Shown here piece after piece: positions 7,361 to 16,717 of a DNA stretch of 64,000 nucleotides (position 1 is its first letter; the number at the start of each line of letters is the position of its first letter). The DNA is taken from contig NZ_CP117880.1 of assembly GCF_028736175.1 (NCBI RefSeq), positions 1,736,001 through 1,800,000 of the forward strand, written 5' to 3'. The position numbers and the translations under genes were made by a program. Origin of the DNA: Sphingobacterium oryzagri. GTDB taxonomy: Bacteria > Bacteroidota > Bacteroidia > Sphingobacteriales > Sphingobacteriaceae. The notes beneath the pieces are model-generated. The model ran no database searches and had not been told where the DNA came from. It saw only the letters and a list, made by a program, of their open reading frames with translations.

Positions 7361-9778
7361 ATGTCTAACATCACTATGAACATAAACAATGATTTCGAAA
7401 CAGCGAAGATTAGCTTCAATGATTTCCGCGAAATCATTTTAAACGACTACCGGTTAGCGGTAGAAAGTAGATTTGTGAGTCTATTGGGACGTAAAGAAGT
7501 ACTTACCGGAAAGGCTAAATTTGGAATATTTGGCGATGGTAAAGAGATCGCACAAATTGCTTTGGCGAAAGTTTTTCAACAAGGCGACTGGCGTTCGGGT
7601 TATTATCGTGATCAAACTTTTGCCTTTGCTTCGGGCATTTCTAACATTTATCATTTCTTTTCACAGTTATACGCTAACCCTGATTTAGCAGCGGATACCT
7701 CTTCTGCAGGCCGGCAAATGAACTGCCATTTTTCGACGCAGTTGCTTGACGGTTTTGGAAATTGGGTGGATCAAACGGTAAATAAGAATTCAGCTTCGGA
7801 TATATCGACGACCGGTGGACAAATGTCTCGCGTGATGGGCTTGGGTTTAGCGTCAAAGCTTTATCGGGCGAATGATAATTTAGACTATTTACGTTATTTT
7901 TCAAAAAAGGGCAATGAAGTTGTTTTTTGTACGATTGGAAATGCCGCTACCTCGGAAGGTGTATTTTGGGAAACAGTAAATGCAGCCGCTGTCAAGCAGA
8001 TTCCGGTGGTTATTTCGATCTGGGATGATGGCTACGGCATTTCTGTGCCCAATGAATTGCAGACGGCTAAGGCCGATATTTCGGCGGCCTTACGTGGTTT
8101 TCAACGCGAAGGTGAAGGAAACGGAATCGAAATTTTTAAAGTACGCGGTTGGGATTATCCGGCCCTTTGTGAAGTGTATGAAAAAGCTGCGCGAATAGCG
8201 CGCGAGCAACATGTGCCTTGCTTGGTGCACGTTACCGAGATTACACAGCCCCAAGGTCATTCCACATCTGGCTCTCACGAGCGCTACAAATCTAAAGATC
8301 GCTTAGTTTGGGAAGGAGAGTATGATTGTAACCAGAAAATGCGCAACTGGATTTTGGAATCTGGTATTGCGCCGGAAGAGCAATTACTTGAATTGGAACG
8401 CGAGGCGAAAGATGTCGTTAGGCAGGAGCAGCGAAGAGCTTGGGCAGACTATCATAAAACTATCCAGAAAGATTTGGATGAAGCGATTTTGCTTTTGTCC
8501 AAGATAGACTATAGCTTGGTTGAAATACCGTTGCGGACGCTGCAATCGCTGGCGGAGCCCTCCTTAAAAGAAGTTTACAGTAATGTACGCCGGGCTATTC
8601 GCGATTTGCGCGCTGTAGAGTCACCGGAGAAAAGCCAATTGTTGGCCTGGTATAAAGATAAACAAACGGAAAATCACGACCGTTACAACGATAAGCTTTT
8701 CACTGATACGCCCGATTCTCCGCTACGGATGGCCGAAGTTCCTGCGCAATATACGCAAGATTCACCTGTGGTTGACGGGCGGGAAGTGTTGAATGCTTGC
8801 TTCGATGCTAACTTTACACGCGATGAGCGTATACTGGCTTTCGGGGAGGATGTTGGAAAGATTGGCGACGTAAATCAGGGCTTTGCTGGTTTGCAGGAAA
8901 AATTTGGGGAACTGCGCATTTTTGATACCGGGATCCGTGAATCGGCGATTATTGGCAAAGGTGTTGGTTTAGCGTTGCGCGGATTGCGGCCGATTGCTGA
9001 AATCCAGTACCTCGATTATTTAATTTATGCAATGCCGGTGCTTAGCGATGATTTGGCAAGTCTTAGTTACCGAACCAAAGGAACACAAAAATCACCGGTG
9101 ATTATTCGCACACGCGGTCATCGTTTGGAAGGTATTTGGCACTCCGGTTCGCCAATGACCGTACTGTTAGGCGGCCTTCGCGGTCTACATATCTGTGTGC
9201 CGAGAAACATGACGCAAGCCGCGGGTATGTATAATACGCTTCTGCGATCAGACGAACCAGCGGTTGTCGTGGAATGCCTTAACGGCTACCGATTAAAAGA
9301 AAAAATGCCGGCCAATGTCGGTGAATTTACGGTGCCTTTGGGTGTTGCCGAATTGATTCGTGAGGGAAAAGATATTACTGTTGTCTCCTATGGCGCTACA
9401 TTGCGCGTTGTGCAGGAAGCTGCTATCGAGCTGGAAAAGTTAGGTATTTCTTTAGAAATTATCGATGCTCAATGTTTACAGCCTTTTGATAGCACCCATA
9501 TTTGTGCCGCATCACTCTCTAAAACGAATAAATTATTGGTCGTTGATGAGGATATGCCGGGCGGAGCCAGCGCATTTATCCTACAAGAAATTATGGAAAA
9601 GCAGCAAGGTTATTACATGTTGGATGGGCAACCGCGTACATTGAGCGCGAAACCTCATCGCCCGCCATACGGCTCTGATGGCGATTACTTCACCAAACCA
9701 TCTGTTGATGATGTGATCGAGTTGGCTTACGAGATGATGAGCGAATACAATAATCAAGAATATCCCAACCTTTTTTAA
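7361..9778 (+). CDS. fused E1 alpha/beta component of a branched-chain 2-oxoacid dehydrogenase
   Basis: An 805-residue thiamine diphosphate enzyme that decarboxylates a 2-oxo acid and passes the acyl group to a lipoyl E2; the closest functional group is 2-oxoisovalerate dehydrogenase, used for branched-chain amino acid breakdown and branched fatty acid primers. The alpha half covers about residues 1-400 and the beta half about 455-800 (GEDVGKIGD, FDTGIRESAIIG). The thiamine motif reads IGNAATSEG (G193-N194) then SIWDDGYGIS (D222-D223), whereas most E1 alpha chains have GDG and NN, so the two metal-ligand positions appear exchanged. No E2 or E3 gene is adjacent. It could serve another 2-oxo acid. 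Confidence 0.87.
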   Translation: MSNITMNINNDFETAKISFNDFREIILNDYRLAVESRFVSLLGRKEVLTGKAKFGIFGDGKEIAQIALAKVFQQGDWRSGYYRDQTFAFASGISNIYHFFSQLYANPDLAADTSSAGRQMNCHFSTQLLDGFGNWVDQTVNKNSASDISTTGGQMSRVMGLGLASKLYRANDNLDYLRYFSKKGNEVVFCTIGNAATSEGVFWETVNAAAVKQIPVVISIWDDGYGISVPNELQTAKADISAALRGFQREGEGNGIEIFKVRGWDYPALCEVYEKAARIAREQHVPCLVHVTEITQPQGHSTSGSHERYKSKDRLVWEGEYDCNQKMRNWILESGIAPEEQLLELEREAKDVVRQEQRRAWADYHKTIQKDLDEAILLLSKIDYSLVEIPLRTLQSLAEPSLKEVYSNVRRAIRDLRAVESPEKSQLLAWYKDKQTENHDRYNDKLFTDTPDSPLRMAEVPAQYTQDSPVVDGREVLNACFDANFTRDERILAFGEDVGKIGDVNQGFAGLQEKFGELRIFDTGIRESAIIGKGVGLALRGLRPIAEIQYLDYLIYAMPVLSDDLASLSYRTKGTQKSPVIIRTRGHRLEGIWHSGSPMTVLLGGLRGLHICVPRNMTQAAGMYNTLLRSDEPAVVVECLNGYRLKEKMPANVGEFTVPLGVAELIREGKDITVVSYGATLRVVQEAAIELEKLGISLEIIDAQCLQPFDSTHICAASLSKTNKLLVVDEDMPGGASAFILQEIMEKQQGYYMLDGQPRTLSAKPHRPPYGSDGDYFTKPSVDDVIELAYEMMSEYNNQEYPNLF

Positions 9779-9792
9779 GACTGGGATATTCT
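9757..9792. repeat. inverted repeat at the end of the E1 gene
   Basis: A perfect 11-base repeat, AGAATATCCCA (9757-9767) with TGGGATATTCT (9782-9792). It overlaps the last codons of the E1 gene and separates it from the convergent ROK gene. No T-run follows on either strand, so it is at best a weak terminator or an RNA 3'-end stabiliser. Confidence 0.6.
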
Positions 9793-9810
9793 GCAAAAAA
9801 TCGTAAAATT

Positions 9811-10665
9811 TTATAAAGTAAATAGCGAAGCTGCACCAATAATGGCAGCTTTTTCGGCATATTGTCCAGTATATATCTCAAATTGAGATAGTTTATCGGC
9901 ATTGTAGCTTTTAATCGTATCCCAGGCATTTGTGATATTGCCACCCAAGATAAACGTATTGCTGGCGTGCTTGTCGGAAAAATAGCGTAAAAAGTCGTGC
10001 AATGATATGGTATACTCCGTCATCAGCTGATCAAAAGCTGCGGTATGCGCATGTTTGGTCAGGATATCTTTAAAACCCTCTTCGCGTTCGCCGGTGAGTT
10101 CTTCAAAACGTCTCGTAAACCAACGCGTAACCAAATATTCTTCGAAGATACTTTCTTTGTAAGGCGTGTTCCAGAGGTCGGCATCAAAAGCTTTTTCACC
10201 TTGCGACCATACTGCCGAACCGAGTCCAGTGCCGAGCGTAATGCCTAATATTTTTGCTTTTTGCTGTAAATTTCCAGCAAAAATCTCGCCTTGCAAAAAG
10301 GCCGCAGCGTCATTGATAAACCGGATATCTTTTTCCATTTCAAGACTATGCATAATGCCATCACACACGTTAAGTTTGTAAAGCGCATCATATTTATCCT
10401 GGTTTTTCATTAGGGAAATACCATTCTCGTAGTCAAAGGGACCAGGCATCGCTATGCCTAGTCGGGAAACGGTGGCGTTGCAACGTTCTATGGCCGAGGC
10501 TATAGAAGAGCTCCACGATAATAAAATCGATTTAGCATCTGACCTTGAATTTACATGGCTTCTAGAGACGGTATCTTCTAGAATTTGCCATGTATTGATA
10601 TCTACTACAGCAGACGTGATATGTGTTCCTCCTATGTCTGAAGCGACGACGAAGTTACTGTTCAT
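9811..10665 (-). CDS. ROK-family sugar kinase
   Basis: A 284-residue cytosolic protein of the ROK family, which phosphorylates hexoses such as glucose or N-acetylated sugars with ATP. It shows the first ATP-binding loop DIGGTH (residues 10-15), [13 protein letters not shown], the catalytic-region [11 protein letters not shown] and the second phosphate motif LGTGLGSA. The zinc motif CxCGxxGC of many ROK kinases and regulators is missing, as is any DNA-binding domain, so it is a kinase rather than a repressor; the sugar is unknown. Its start overlaps the end of aroC by 11 bases, so it is the last gene of the aromatic operon, with no obvious metabolic link. Confidence 0.83.
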   Translation of the reverse strand: MNSNFVVASDIGGTHITSAVVDINTWQILEDTVSRSHVNSRSDAKSILLSWSSSIASAIERCNATVSRLGIAMPGPFDYENGISLMKNQDKYDALYKLNVCDGIMHSLEMEKDIRFINDAAAFLQGEIFAGNLQQKAKILGITLGTGLGSAVWSQGEKAFDADLWNTPYKESIFEEYLVTRWFTRRFEELTGEREEGFKDILTKHAHTAAFDQLMTEYTISLHDFLRYFSDKHASNTFILGGNITNAWDTIKSYNADKLSQFEIYTGQYAEKAAIIGAASLFTL

Positions 10666-11749
10666 TTATATATGCTTTAAATCTTAAGAAATGGTCTGCT
10701 AATACTAACGCCGTCATGGCTTCTACGATGATGACGGCTCTGGATACCACGCAAGGATCGTGGCGGCCTTTGCCGGAAATGGTGGTGTTATCACCAGCTT
10801 CATTTAACGTGTCTTGGTCACGCATGATGGTGGCTACTGGTTTAAAAGCTGTGCGGAAGCTGATATCCATTCCATTGGAAATACCGCCTTGAATACCGCC
10901 CGAAAAATTAGTACGCGTACGCACAGCGCCTTGTTCGTTAACGAAAATATCATTATGCTCTGATCCACGCATAGTAGATCCGCTAAATCCGGAGCCATAT
11001 TCAAATCCGTGCACGGCATTGATGCTCAACATAGCCTTGCCCAAATCGGCATGCAATTTATCAAAAACGGGTTCGCCGAGACCCACCGGTACATTACGTA
11101 CAATCGTTGATATTTGTCCACCGATGGTATCACCATCTTTGCGCACACTATCAATTAAAGCAATCATTTCGTTTGCTGTGGCCGGATCTGCGCAGCGTAC
11201 GATATTCGATTCGCGAACGGTTAATAGATCAGCTAAATTTGTACTATCTAGGTTAGGCGATATCAACGAACCTACAGCAGATACATGGGCGAAAATTTCG
11301 ATGCCCTGTGTTTTCAGGAATAATTTGGCAATGGCGCCCGCAGCGACGCGTGCCGCTGTTTCCCGTGCCGACGAACGACCGCCACCGCGATAGTCCCGAA
11401 TACCGTACTTCTGTTGATACGTGTAATCCGCATGTGAAGGGCGATACTTATCGGCTATATGGGAATAATCTTTCGATCGTTGATCTTCGTTCGGAATAAG
11501 GATGGCGATAGGAGTTCCTGTCGATTTTCCTTCGAAAACGCCAGAAAGTATTTGTGCAACGTCACTTTCTTTGCGTTGCGTTGTAATTTTTGACTGCCCA
11601 GGTTTGCGTTTATCCAACTCCGATTGGATGAATTCTTCGTCAATTTCAATATTAGGAGGGCATCCATCTATGATAACGCCGATGGCTTTTCCATGAGATT
11701 CGCCAAAAGTGGTTATTTTAAATAGATAGCCAAATGAATTTCCAGCCAT
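10655..11749 (-). CDS. aroC: chorismate synthase
   Basis: A 364-residue enzyme that converts 5-enolpyruvylshikimate-3-phosphate to chorismate using reduced FMN, the last step of the shikimate pathway. Family signatures are clear: the N-terminus [20 protein letters not shown], then [28 protein letters not shown], with the conserved His and Arg residues of the FMN site. Length is normal. It follows aroA by 70 bases and overlaps the ROK kinase gene at its 3' end. Confidence 0.97.
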   Translation of the reverse strand: MAGNSFGYLFKITTFGESHGKAIGVIIDGCPPNIEIDEEFIQSELDKRKPGQSKITTQRKESDVAQILSGVFEGKSTGTPIAILIPNEDQRSKDYSHIADKYRPSHADYTYQQKYGIRDYRGGGRSSARETAARVAAGAIAKLFLKTQGIEIFAHVSAVGSLISPNLDSTNLADLLTVRESNIVRCADPATANEMIALIDSVRKDGDTIGGQISTIVRNVPVGLGEPVFDKLHADLGKAMLSINAVHGFEYGSGFSGSTMRGSEHNDIFVNEQGAVRTRTNFSGGIQGGISNGMDISFRTAFKPVATIMRDQDTLNEAGDNTTISGKGRHDPCVVSRAVIIVEAMTALVLADHFLRFKAYINEQ

Positions 11750-11819
11750 AATTCTATATTATTTGGTAAATATACCAAATCAACAATAAGAAGAAACTAT
11801 TATTGCTGATTTAGTATAA

Positions 11820-13073
11820 TTATTTACTGATTTGGAATCCTTGTTTTTGTAGGTGTTGCCAAAAATCAGGGTATGATTTCTCGACAACCATCGGTTCGTT
11901 GATCGTAACTTCTTGAAACACCATAGCTAAGGGCGCAAAAGCCATTGCCATGCGGTGATCTTCATACGTGTCAAAGGAAAGTTGCGCAGGCGCATGTACA
12001 TTTTCTGTTTTCACGTGGTATACCTCGCCATCTGCGATGATGGTAGCACCAAATTTTTCTATTTCGGTTTTCAATGCTGCCAAACGATCAGTTTCTTTGA
12101 TCTTCAGCGTTTCTACACCGGCAATCGTGATGTTACGCTTGAGCGCAGCTGCAAGCGCTACGACGGTTTGCGCCAGATCGGGACATTCTTTAAAATCAAA
12201 CACCTGTTGGTCGGAGCCGTCACTTACTTTGCTGATGTGCAGTCCGTCTTCTTGGAAAGAACTAGCGACACCAAAGTGTGCCATGATATCGACGATGGCA
12301 ATATCGCCTTGTAAACTGTGCGCTTTAAGCCCCGGCAATACGACCGTTCCATTTTCTGAATGCGCGACGATGGCGTACCAATAAGACGCCGCACTCCAGT
12401 CTGGCTCCACCGATATGGTTGCCGGCTTGAAAGCTTGTGGTGCAATACTAATGCTATTGGCTGTCCACTGGTGTTTAATACCGGCTTCTTGCAACATGTT
12501 TAAGGTCATCGTTACATACGGTCTGGATGTAAGATCGCCTTCGATATCAAGCTGCAAACCATCTTTCAAGGATGCAGCAATTAATAATAAAGATGAAATA
12601 TATTGGCTGCTTACATCACCTTTAATAGTCACGCGACTTGCTGAAAATGTTTTGCCACCCTGAATATGAAGTGGGGGATAGCCTTCGCTTTTATCATACG
12701 TGATTTGCGCGCCCAGGCTTTTTAGCGCATCGACCAAAATACCGATAGGCCGCTGTTGCATACGTTCGGTACCCGTAAGGATAAAATTGCCTGCTTGCAG
12801 GTTAAGGTACGACGTCAAAAAGCGCATGGCCGTCCCGGCTGGTCCAATATCGACGATGCTGGCATTTTCTCCGTCGGTTGTGGCTGCCTGTTTGATCGCG
12901 CGCTGCATGATCACTGTATCTGCTGCCGCAGACAAATTGCTAACCGCTACCGCACCTTTGCTAAGGGCCTGGATAATAAGAGCACGGTTGCTCTCTGATT
13001 TAGAACCAGTGAGTTGAACCGTGCCATTAATAGTTTTTGTAGGGTGTGTGAGTTGTATTTTAGATAAACTCAT
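11820..13073 (-). CDS. aroA: 3-phosphoshikimate 1-carboxyvinyltransferase (EPSP synthase)
   Basis: A 417-residue enzyme that transfers the enolpyruvyl group from phosphoenolpyruvate to shikimate-3-phosphate. The shikimate-phosphate loop is LTGSKSESNRALI (about residues 21-33), followed by GPAGTAMRFL in the PEP region and by KETDRL and YEDHRMAMAF in the C-terminal lobe. GPAGTAMR has Pro in the usual NAGTAxR context (DIGPAG), a variation also seen in other Bacteroidota copies as far as I know. Its ATG shares one base with the TAA stop of the upstream gene (TAATG), indicating translational coupling. Confidence 0.95.
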   Translation of the reverse strand: MSLSKIQLTHPTKTINGTVQLTGSKSESNRALIIQALSKGAVAVSNLSAAADTVIMQRAIKQAATTDGENASIVDIGPAGTAMRFLTSYLNLQAGNFILTGTERMQQRPIGILVDALKSLGAQITYDKSEGYPPLHIQGGKTFSASRVTIKGDVSSQYISSLLLIAASLKDGLQLDIEGDLTSRPYVTMTLNMLQEAGIKHQWTANSISIAPQAFKPATISVEPDWSAASYWYAIVAHSENGTVVLPGLKAHSLQGDIAIVDIMAHFGVASSFQEDGLHISKVSDGSDQQVFDFKECPDLAQTVVALAAALKRNITIAGVETLKIKETDRLAALKTEIEKFGATIIADGEVYHVKTENVHAPAQLSFDTYEDHRMAMAFAPLAMVFQEVTINEPMVVEKSYPDFWQHLQKQGFQISK

Positions 13074-14179
13074 TAGGCCTCCGTTACAGGATTGGTATTC
13101 ATGACAGCATTTTGCTTACGAATAGACTCGTTGTGTAGAAGCTCTAAAAATTTAGAAGCAAAATCTTCGCTAATGGTCAATGCTTTTGCCAGTTGTAATC
13201 TTTTTTCAACAATCTCATCCCAACGGTTTACCTGAAGGATGGTTACGTTATTGTCGCGTTTATATTCGCCAATTTTTTCGGCGATTTTCATACGGTCGCC
13301 AATCTGTTGTAAGATGGCATCGTCCAATTTGTCAATTTGCTTACGCAGTTCGGCCAATTTATCTTCGAATGCCGGGTTATTAGATTCCGGATGACGTACA
13401 GAAAGATTATCCAGCAATTCTGCTAATGCAGCAGGTGTAACCTGTTGTTTGGCATCTGTCCAGGCAACAGAAGGATCGATGTGTGACTCAATGATCAATC
13501 CTTGTAAGTCCATATCCATAGCCTTTTGTGCAACATATGGGAGCAACTCTCTATTTCCGCAAATGTGGCTTGGGTCATTGATGATTGGCAATTCAGGACA
13601 AGCTGATTTCAGCTGGATGGCTAAATCCCACATTGGTTCGTTACGGAATGCTGTTTTTTCGAAAGAAGAGAAACCACGGTGAATAGCCGCTAGTTTTTTG
13701 ATACCTGCGCGATTAACACGCTCTAAAGCGCCAATCCACAGTGACAAATCTGGGTTTACCGGGTTTTTGATTAATACCGGGATATCTACACCAACAAGTG
13801 CATCGGCAATTTCCTGTACGGTGAACGGATTTGCCGTAGAGCGTGCGCCAATCCACAATACATCCACGCCAGCAGCCAACGCTTCTTCGACGTGCTTAGC
13901 CGTCGCCACTTCTGTCGCGGTCAATAAACCGGTCTCTGCTTTTGCACGTTTTAACCATTCAAGGCCTACGCTCCCGATTCCTTCAAACTCTCCCGGACGA
14001 GTACGTGGTTTCCAGATGCCGGCACGTAATACGTTTACTTTACCTGTATTAGCCAATAAATGTGCAGTCGATACCAATTGATCTTCTGTCTCTGCACTAC
14101 AAGGGCCTGCAATAATTAACGGTTTATCGCCTGTATCTATCCAAGACTTTAAAGGGACGATGTCTAATGTATGTTTCAT
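13073..14179 (-). CDS. bifunctional DAHP synthase / chorismate mutase
   Basis: A 368-residue fusion. Residues 1-265 form a type I-beta DAHP synthase (IAGPCSAETEDQ, IWKPRTRPGEFEG, AIHRGF, INDPSHICGNR), which condenses phosphoenolpyruvate with erythrose-4-phosphate to open the shikimate pathway. Residues about 275-355 form an all-helical AroQ chorismate mutase (KLAELRKQIDKLDDAILQQI...RMKIAEKIGEYK), which makes prephenate. Putting entry and branch-point activities in one chain usually allows prephenate or chorismate to feed back on the first step. It is the second gene of the operon, after pheA, whose product uses the prephenate, and is coupled to aroA. Confidence 0.93.
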   Translation of the reverse strand: MKHTLDIVPLKSWIDTGDKPLIIAGPCSAETEDQLVSTAHLLANTGKVNVLRAGIWKPRTRPGEFEGIGSVGLEWLKRAKAETGLLTATEVATAKHVEEALAAGVDVLWIGARSTANPFTVQEIADALVGVDIPVLIKNPVNPDLSLWIGALERVNRAGIKKLAAIHRGFSSFEKTAFRNEPMWDLAIQLKSACPELPIINDPSHICGNRELLPYVAQKAMDMDLQGLIIESHIDPSVAWTDAKQQVTPAALAELLDNLSVRHPESNNPAFEDKLAELRKQIDKLDDAILQQIGDRMKIAEKIGEYKRDNNVTILQVNRWDEIVEKRLQLAKALTISEDFASKFLELLHNESIRKQNAVMNTNPVTEA

Positions 14180-14217
14180 TTTATCTATTATTTTCTAATG
14201 GTAATTATCTTAATTAA

Positions 14218-15042
14218 TTAAACTTTTTCGTTTTTGATGTATTCTCCCATGATGTTGAAATTCACGGTGTGCTTTAACACTTTTCGAATGGCGGCATCAT
14301 AATCGCTTTGTTTTTTCCATTCTACATCCACGTAAAAGTCATATTCATTTCTTTTCCCAACCACAGGCATCGATTGAATCTTGCTTAGGTTGACATTTTG
14401 CTCAGCAAAACACTGCAATACACTGGCTAAAGCGCCTACCGCATTGCCAGTTTGGAAGGATAATGACGCTTTATTGGCATTTTTCTGTTCGACTACTTCA
14501 TTGGATAAGATCAAGAAGCGCGTTGCATTTTTTTTGTTCGTTTCAATGCGTTTTTCTAGTATTTCCAATCCATAAAGTTTCGCCGCCATGCTGCTGGCTA
14601 TCGCTGCGGTATTGGTTAACTTATTATCCGTAATAGCTTTTGCGCAAGCCGCTGTATCCATTCCTTCTTTAACGATCCAATCTGGATAGTCACTTAAAAA
14701 TTCATCACATTGACGAATAGCGATGGGGTGCGACTCTACAAATTTGATATCGCTCAGCTTTACGCCTGGTAAAACCAATAGATTTTGCTGGATATTTAAA
14801 TGCACCTCGCCGATGATGTGAAAGCGGTAATCACGCAACAAATTGTAGTTAGGCAAAATACTTCCTGCAATCGAATTTTCAATGGCCATGACCACATAAT
14901 CTGCTTTGCCTTGTTTCAGCATTTCGCAAGTTTTTTTAAAAGATTCGCATTCAATAGTTTGTATTTCGTCACCGAAATATTTGAATGCAGCTTCTTCATG
15001 AAAGGAGGCCTTTACGCCTTGTATTGCAATTTTTGTTTTCAT
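14218..15042 (-). CDS. pheA: prephenate dehydratase with ACT domain
   Basis: A 274-residue enzyme that decarboxylates and dehydrates prephenate to phenylpyruvate, the precursor of phenylalanine. The catalytic domain spans about residues 1-182 and holds the NATRFLIL motif whose Thr is catalytic. A C-terminal ACT domain (about 195-270; GALASVLQCFAEQNVNLSKI, then SMPVVGKRNEYDFYVD) is the usual site of phenylalanine feedback; the ESRP motif common in other enzymes reads QSMP here. There is no fused chorismate mutase; that activity is in the next gene. The gene is preceded by a leader peptide and attenuator. Confidence 0.95.
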   Translation of the reverse strand: MKTKIAIQGVKASFHEEAAFKYFGDEIQTIECESFKKTCEMLKQGKADYVVMAIENSIAGSILPNYNLLRDYRFHIIGEVHLNIQQNLLVLPGVKLSDIKFVESHPIAIRQCDEFLSDYPDWIVKEGMDTAACAKAITDNKLTNTAAIASSMAAKLYGLEILEKRIETNKKNATRFLILSNEVVEQKNANKASLSFQTGNAVGALASVLQCFAEQNVNLSKIQSMPVVGKRNEYDFYVDVEWKKQSDYDAAIRKVLKHTVNFNIMGEYIKNEKV

Positions 15043-15057
15043 TCGATTATTTGGAGT

Positions 15058-15093
15058 AAAAAAAAAGTCCCGAACATAATCCGGGACTTTTTT
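15058..15093 (-). terminator. transcription attenuator in front of pheA
   Basis: On the minus strand: stem with GTCCCG (15087-15082 side) and CGGGAC (15072-15067 side), flanked by A- and T-runs, so RNA polymerase would stop 15 bases before the pheA ATG. The 5' arm AAGTCCCGG can instead pair with CCGGGATTT inside the leader peptide gene (CCGGGA at 15118-15123), a 9-pair antiterminator with one wobble. This is the layout of a ribosome-mediated attenuator: stalling at the aromatic codons frees the antiterminator, and normal translation to the stop codon masks it. Confidence 0.85.
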
Positions 15094-15095
15094 GC

Positions 15096-15179
15096 TTATT
15101 TCGCAGCAGCATAGAAATCCCGGCTCTTATCTTTAAAATAAAAGTATCCAAAATAAAAATATGCAGCGCGTGTTGTCAT
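15096..15179 (-). CDS. Phe/Tyr-rich leader peptide, 27 aa
   Basis: A 27-residue ORF starting ATG at 15179 and ending TAA at 15096-15098, just before the attenuator of pheA. Ten residues are aromatic (five Phe, five Tyr), eight of them in the run YFYFGYFYF, and a later DFY. Such peptides sense the supply of charged tRNA: shortage of Phe or Tyr stalls the ribosome in the run, about 13-36 bases before the antiterminator segment. The promoter box at 15198 gives a leader start just ahead of the ATG. The name pheL would be analogous to the enterobacterial leader but the sequence is not homologous. Confidence 0.85.
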   Translation of the reverse strand: MTTRAAYFYFGYFYFKDKSRDFYAAAK

Positions 15180-15197
15180 GTCTCAAATTTTACATTC

Positions 15198-15228
15198 CAA
15201 ATGTAGAAGTAAATTTTTAATGCGCAAA
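15198..15228 (-). promoter_or_regulatory. promoter of the pheA operon (TTTG-N19-TACATTTG)
   Basis: Read on the minus strand: TTTG at 15228-15225, 19-base spacer, TACATTTG at 15205-15198. It is an exact Bacteroidota consensus, with transcription expected to start near 15190, ten or so bases before the leader-peptide ATG. Confidence 0.8.
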
Positions 15229-15376
15229 ATTTTTTTAAAAAAAATATAAAATACTGATTTTTTTAACCTCTTTTTTGTGTTGTTTTTGGTTTAATTTTTT
15301 GCCGTTATTTTTGTTTGTTTTTTACGTGTATTATTTTTTTAATTATTTGTTTTATAGTGTTTTATGATTTTTAATT

Positions 15377-15856
15377 ATGTTTTTTAGTAAATTTATTAGT
15401 GTTTTTTGTGTTGTTTTTTCAAGTTTTTTTAGCGATTTTTTACCTGTAAAAAGTGTAGATAATTTTAATGTTATGCGCGTGATAGATGGTGATACTTTTG
15501 TCGTGGCTGATGGCTCACCCAAGGGGGGAAAGGTACGCCTGATCGGTGTGGATGCGCCGGAAACGCGTAATTCGGGGAAAAGAAAAATTGGTTTTTACGG
15601 AAAAGAGGCGAAGGAATACCTGCATAAGTTAATTGATGGTAAGCAGGTTCGTTTGGCGTATGATGCAGGAAAGCGCGACCGTTATGGGCGTTTGTTGGCT
15701 TACGTTTATGTGGGTAATTTATTTATCAATGCCGATTTGGTTAAAAAGGGGTATGCGCAGGTCTACACCGTGCCTCCAAACGTAAAATATGCAGAACTTT
15801 TCGTAGAATTGGAACGCGAAGCTCGTCAAGGGAAGCGCGGTTTATGGAGGAAATAG
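15377..15856 (+). CDS. secreted thermonuclease-like protein (SNase family)
   Basis: A 159-residue protein with an N-terminal hydrophobic segment (residues 1-25, signal peptide) followed by a staphylococcal nuclease-like OB fold. Catalytic-site pattern is present: VIDGDTF (Asp ligand), VRLIGVDAPETR (Arg and Asp) and RDRYGRLLAYVY (the second Arg). The family cleaves DNA and RNA with calcium. The first 30 codons and the 200 bases before them are very T-rich, unlike the rest of the gene. EamA starts 3 bases after the stop, so it heads a four-gene operon. Confidence 0.87.
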   Translation: MFFSKFISVFCVVFSSFFSDFLPVKSVDNFNVMRVIDGDTFVVADGSPKGGKVRLIGVDAPETRNSGKRKIGFYGKEAKEYLHKLIDGKQVRLAYDAGKRDRYGRLLAYVYVGNLFINADLVKKGYAQVYTVPPNVKYAELFVELEREARQGKRGLWRK

Positions 15857-15859
15857 TTT

Positions 15860-16717
15860 ATGTGGTATGTATTTTTTAGTGTTATTTGTAGTGTAACGGT
15901 ATCGGTCGTGATCAAGCTGGCCAAAAAAAGAGGCGTAGCACACTTGCACTTGATCGTTTGGAATTATCCTGTTGCAGCGTTGCTCACAGCTGTTTTGTTA
16001 AAGCCGCAGGGCAACGGATTTTTGGATCCTAACTTGCCTTGGGGGCTCTATGCTGGCCTTGCTTTGCTTTTGCCCACCATATTTATTTGCATCGCTTATG
16101 CTATACAATACAGCGGCATTGTAAAAACCGAAGTTGCTCAACGGTTATCGCTTTTTATTCCATTATTGGCCGCTTTTTTTCTTTTTAATGAGCAAATGCA
16201 GGCATCCAAATTGTGCGGTATTGCGGTTGGTTTAATTGCTATTTTGTTTTCCATTGGTTGGAACAAGAAATCAAATACTTCGGGCAAAGGAAAAGCGTTT
16301 TATGCGTTGGCCGTGTTCTTTGGTATGGGTATCATTGATATCCTTTTTAAGCAGGTTGCTCTTTACAAAGCGGTATCTTATGCGTATTCGATGCTGATTG
16401 TTTTTTTGCTGGCTATGCTCGTTGCTTTTGCTTTTTTAGGCTATCGCTTATTTTTTAAAGGCGAGCGTTTGGCCGCGAAGGCCGTTCTTTGGGGAATTCT
16501 TTTAGGATTGTTTAACTTTGGAAACATCCTGTTTTACATGAAGGCACATCAAGCGCTGTCCGAAAGTCCATCAATCGTTTTTACCGGTATGAATATTGGC
16601 GTTATTCTCGTTGGTGCTATCGTAGGTGTCGGACTGTTTGGCGAGCGACTGAGTTTGTTCAATAAAATAGGATTGGTGTTAGCTGTATTATCCGTATTAA
16701 TTATTGCATATCTGTGA
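15860..16717 (+). CDS. EamA/DMT-family membrane transporter
   Basis: A 285-residue inner-membrane protein with about ten hydrophobic helices arranged as two five-helix repeats, the drug/metabolite transporter pattern. Substrate cannot be inferred. It begins 3 bases after the nuclease gene, and its stop codon overlaps the GTG start of the next gene (GTGA), so it is coupled with its neighbours. Confidence 0.82.
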   Translation: MWYVFFSVICSVTVSVVIKLAKKRGVAHLHLIVWNYPVAALLTAVLLKPQGNGFLDPNLPWGLYAGLALLLPTIFICIAYAIQYSGIVKTEVAQRLSLFIPLLAAFFLFNEQMQASKLCGIAVGLIAILFSIGWNKKSNTSGKGKAFYALAVFFGMGIIDILFKQVALYKAVSYAYSMLIVFLLAMLVAFAFLGYRLFFKGERLAAKAVLWGILLGLFNFGNILFYMKAHQALSESPSIVFTGMNIGVILVGAIVGVGLFGERLSLFNKIGLVLAVLSVLIIAYL

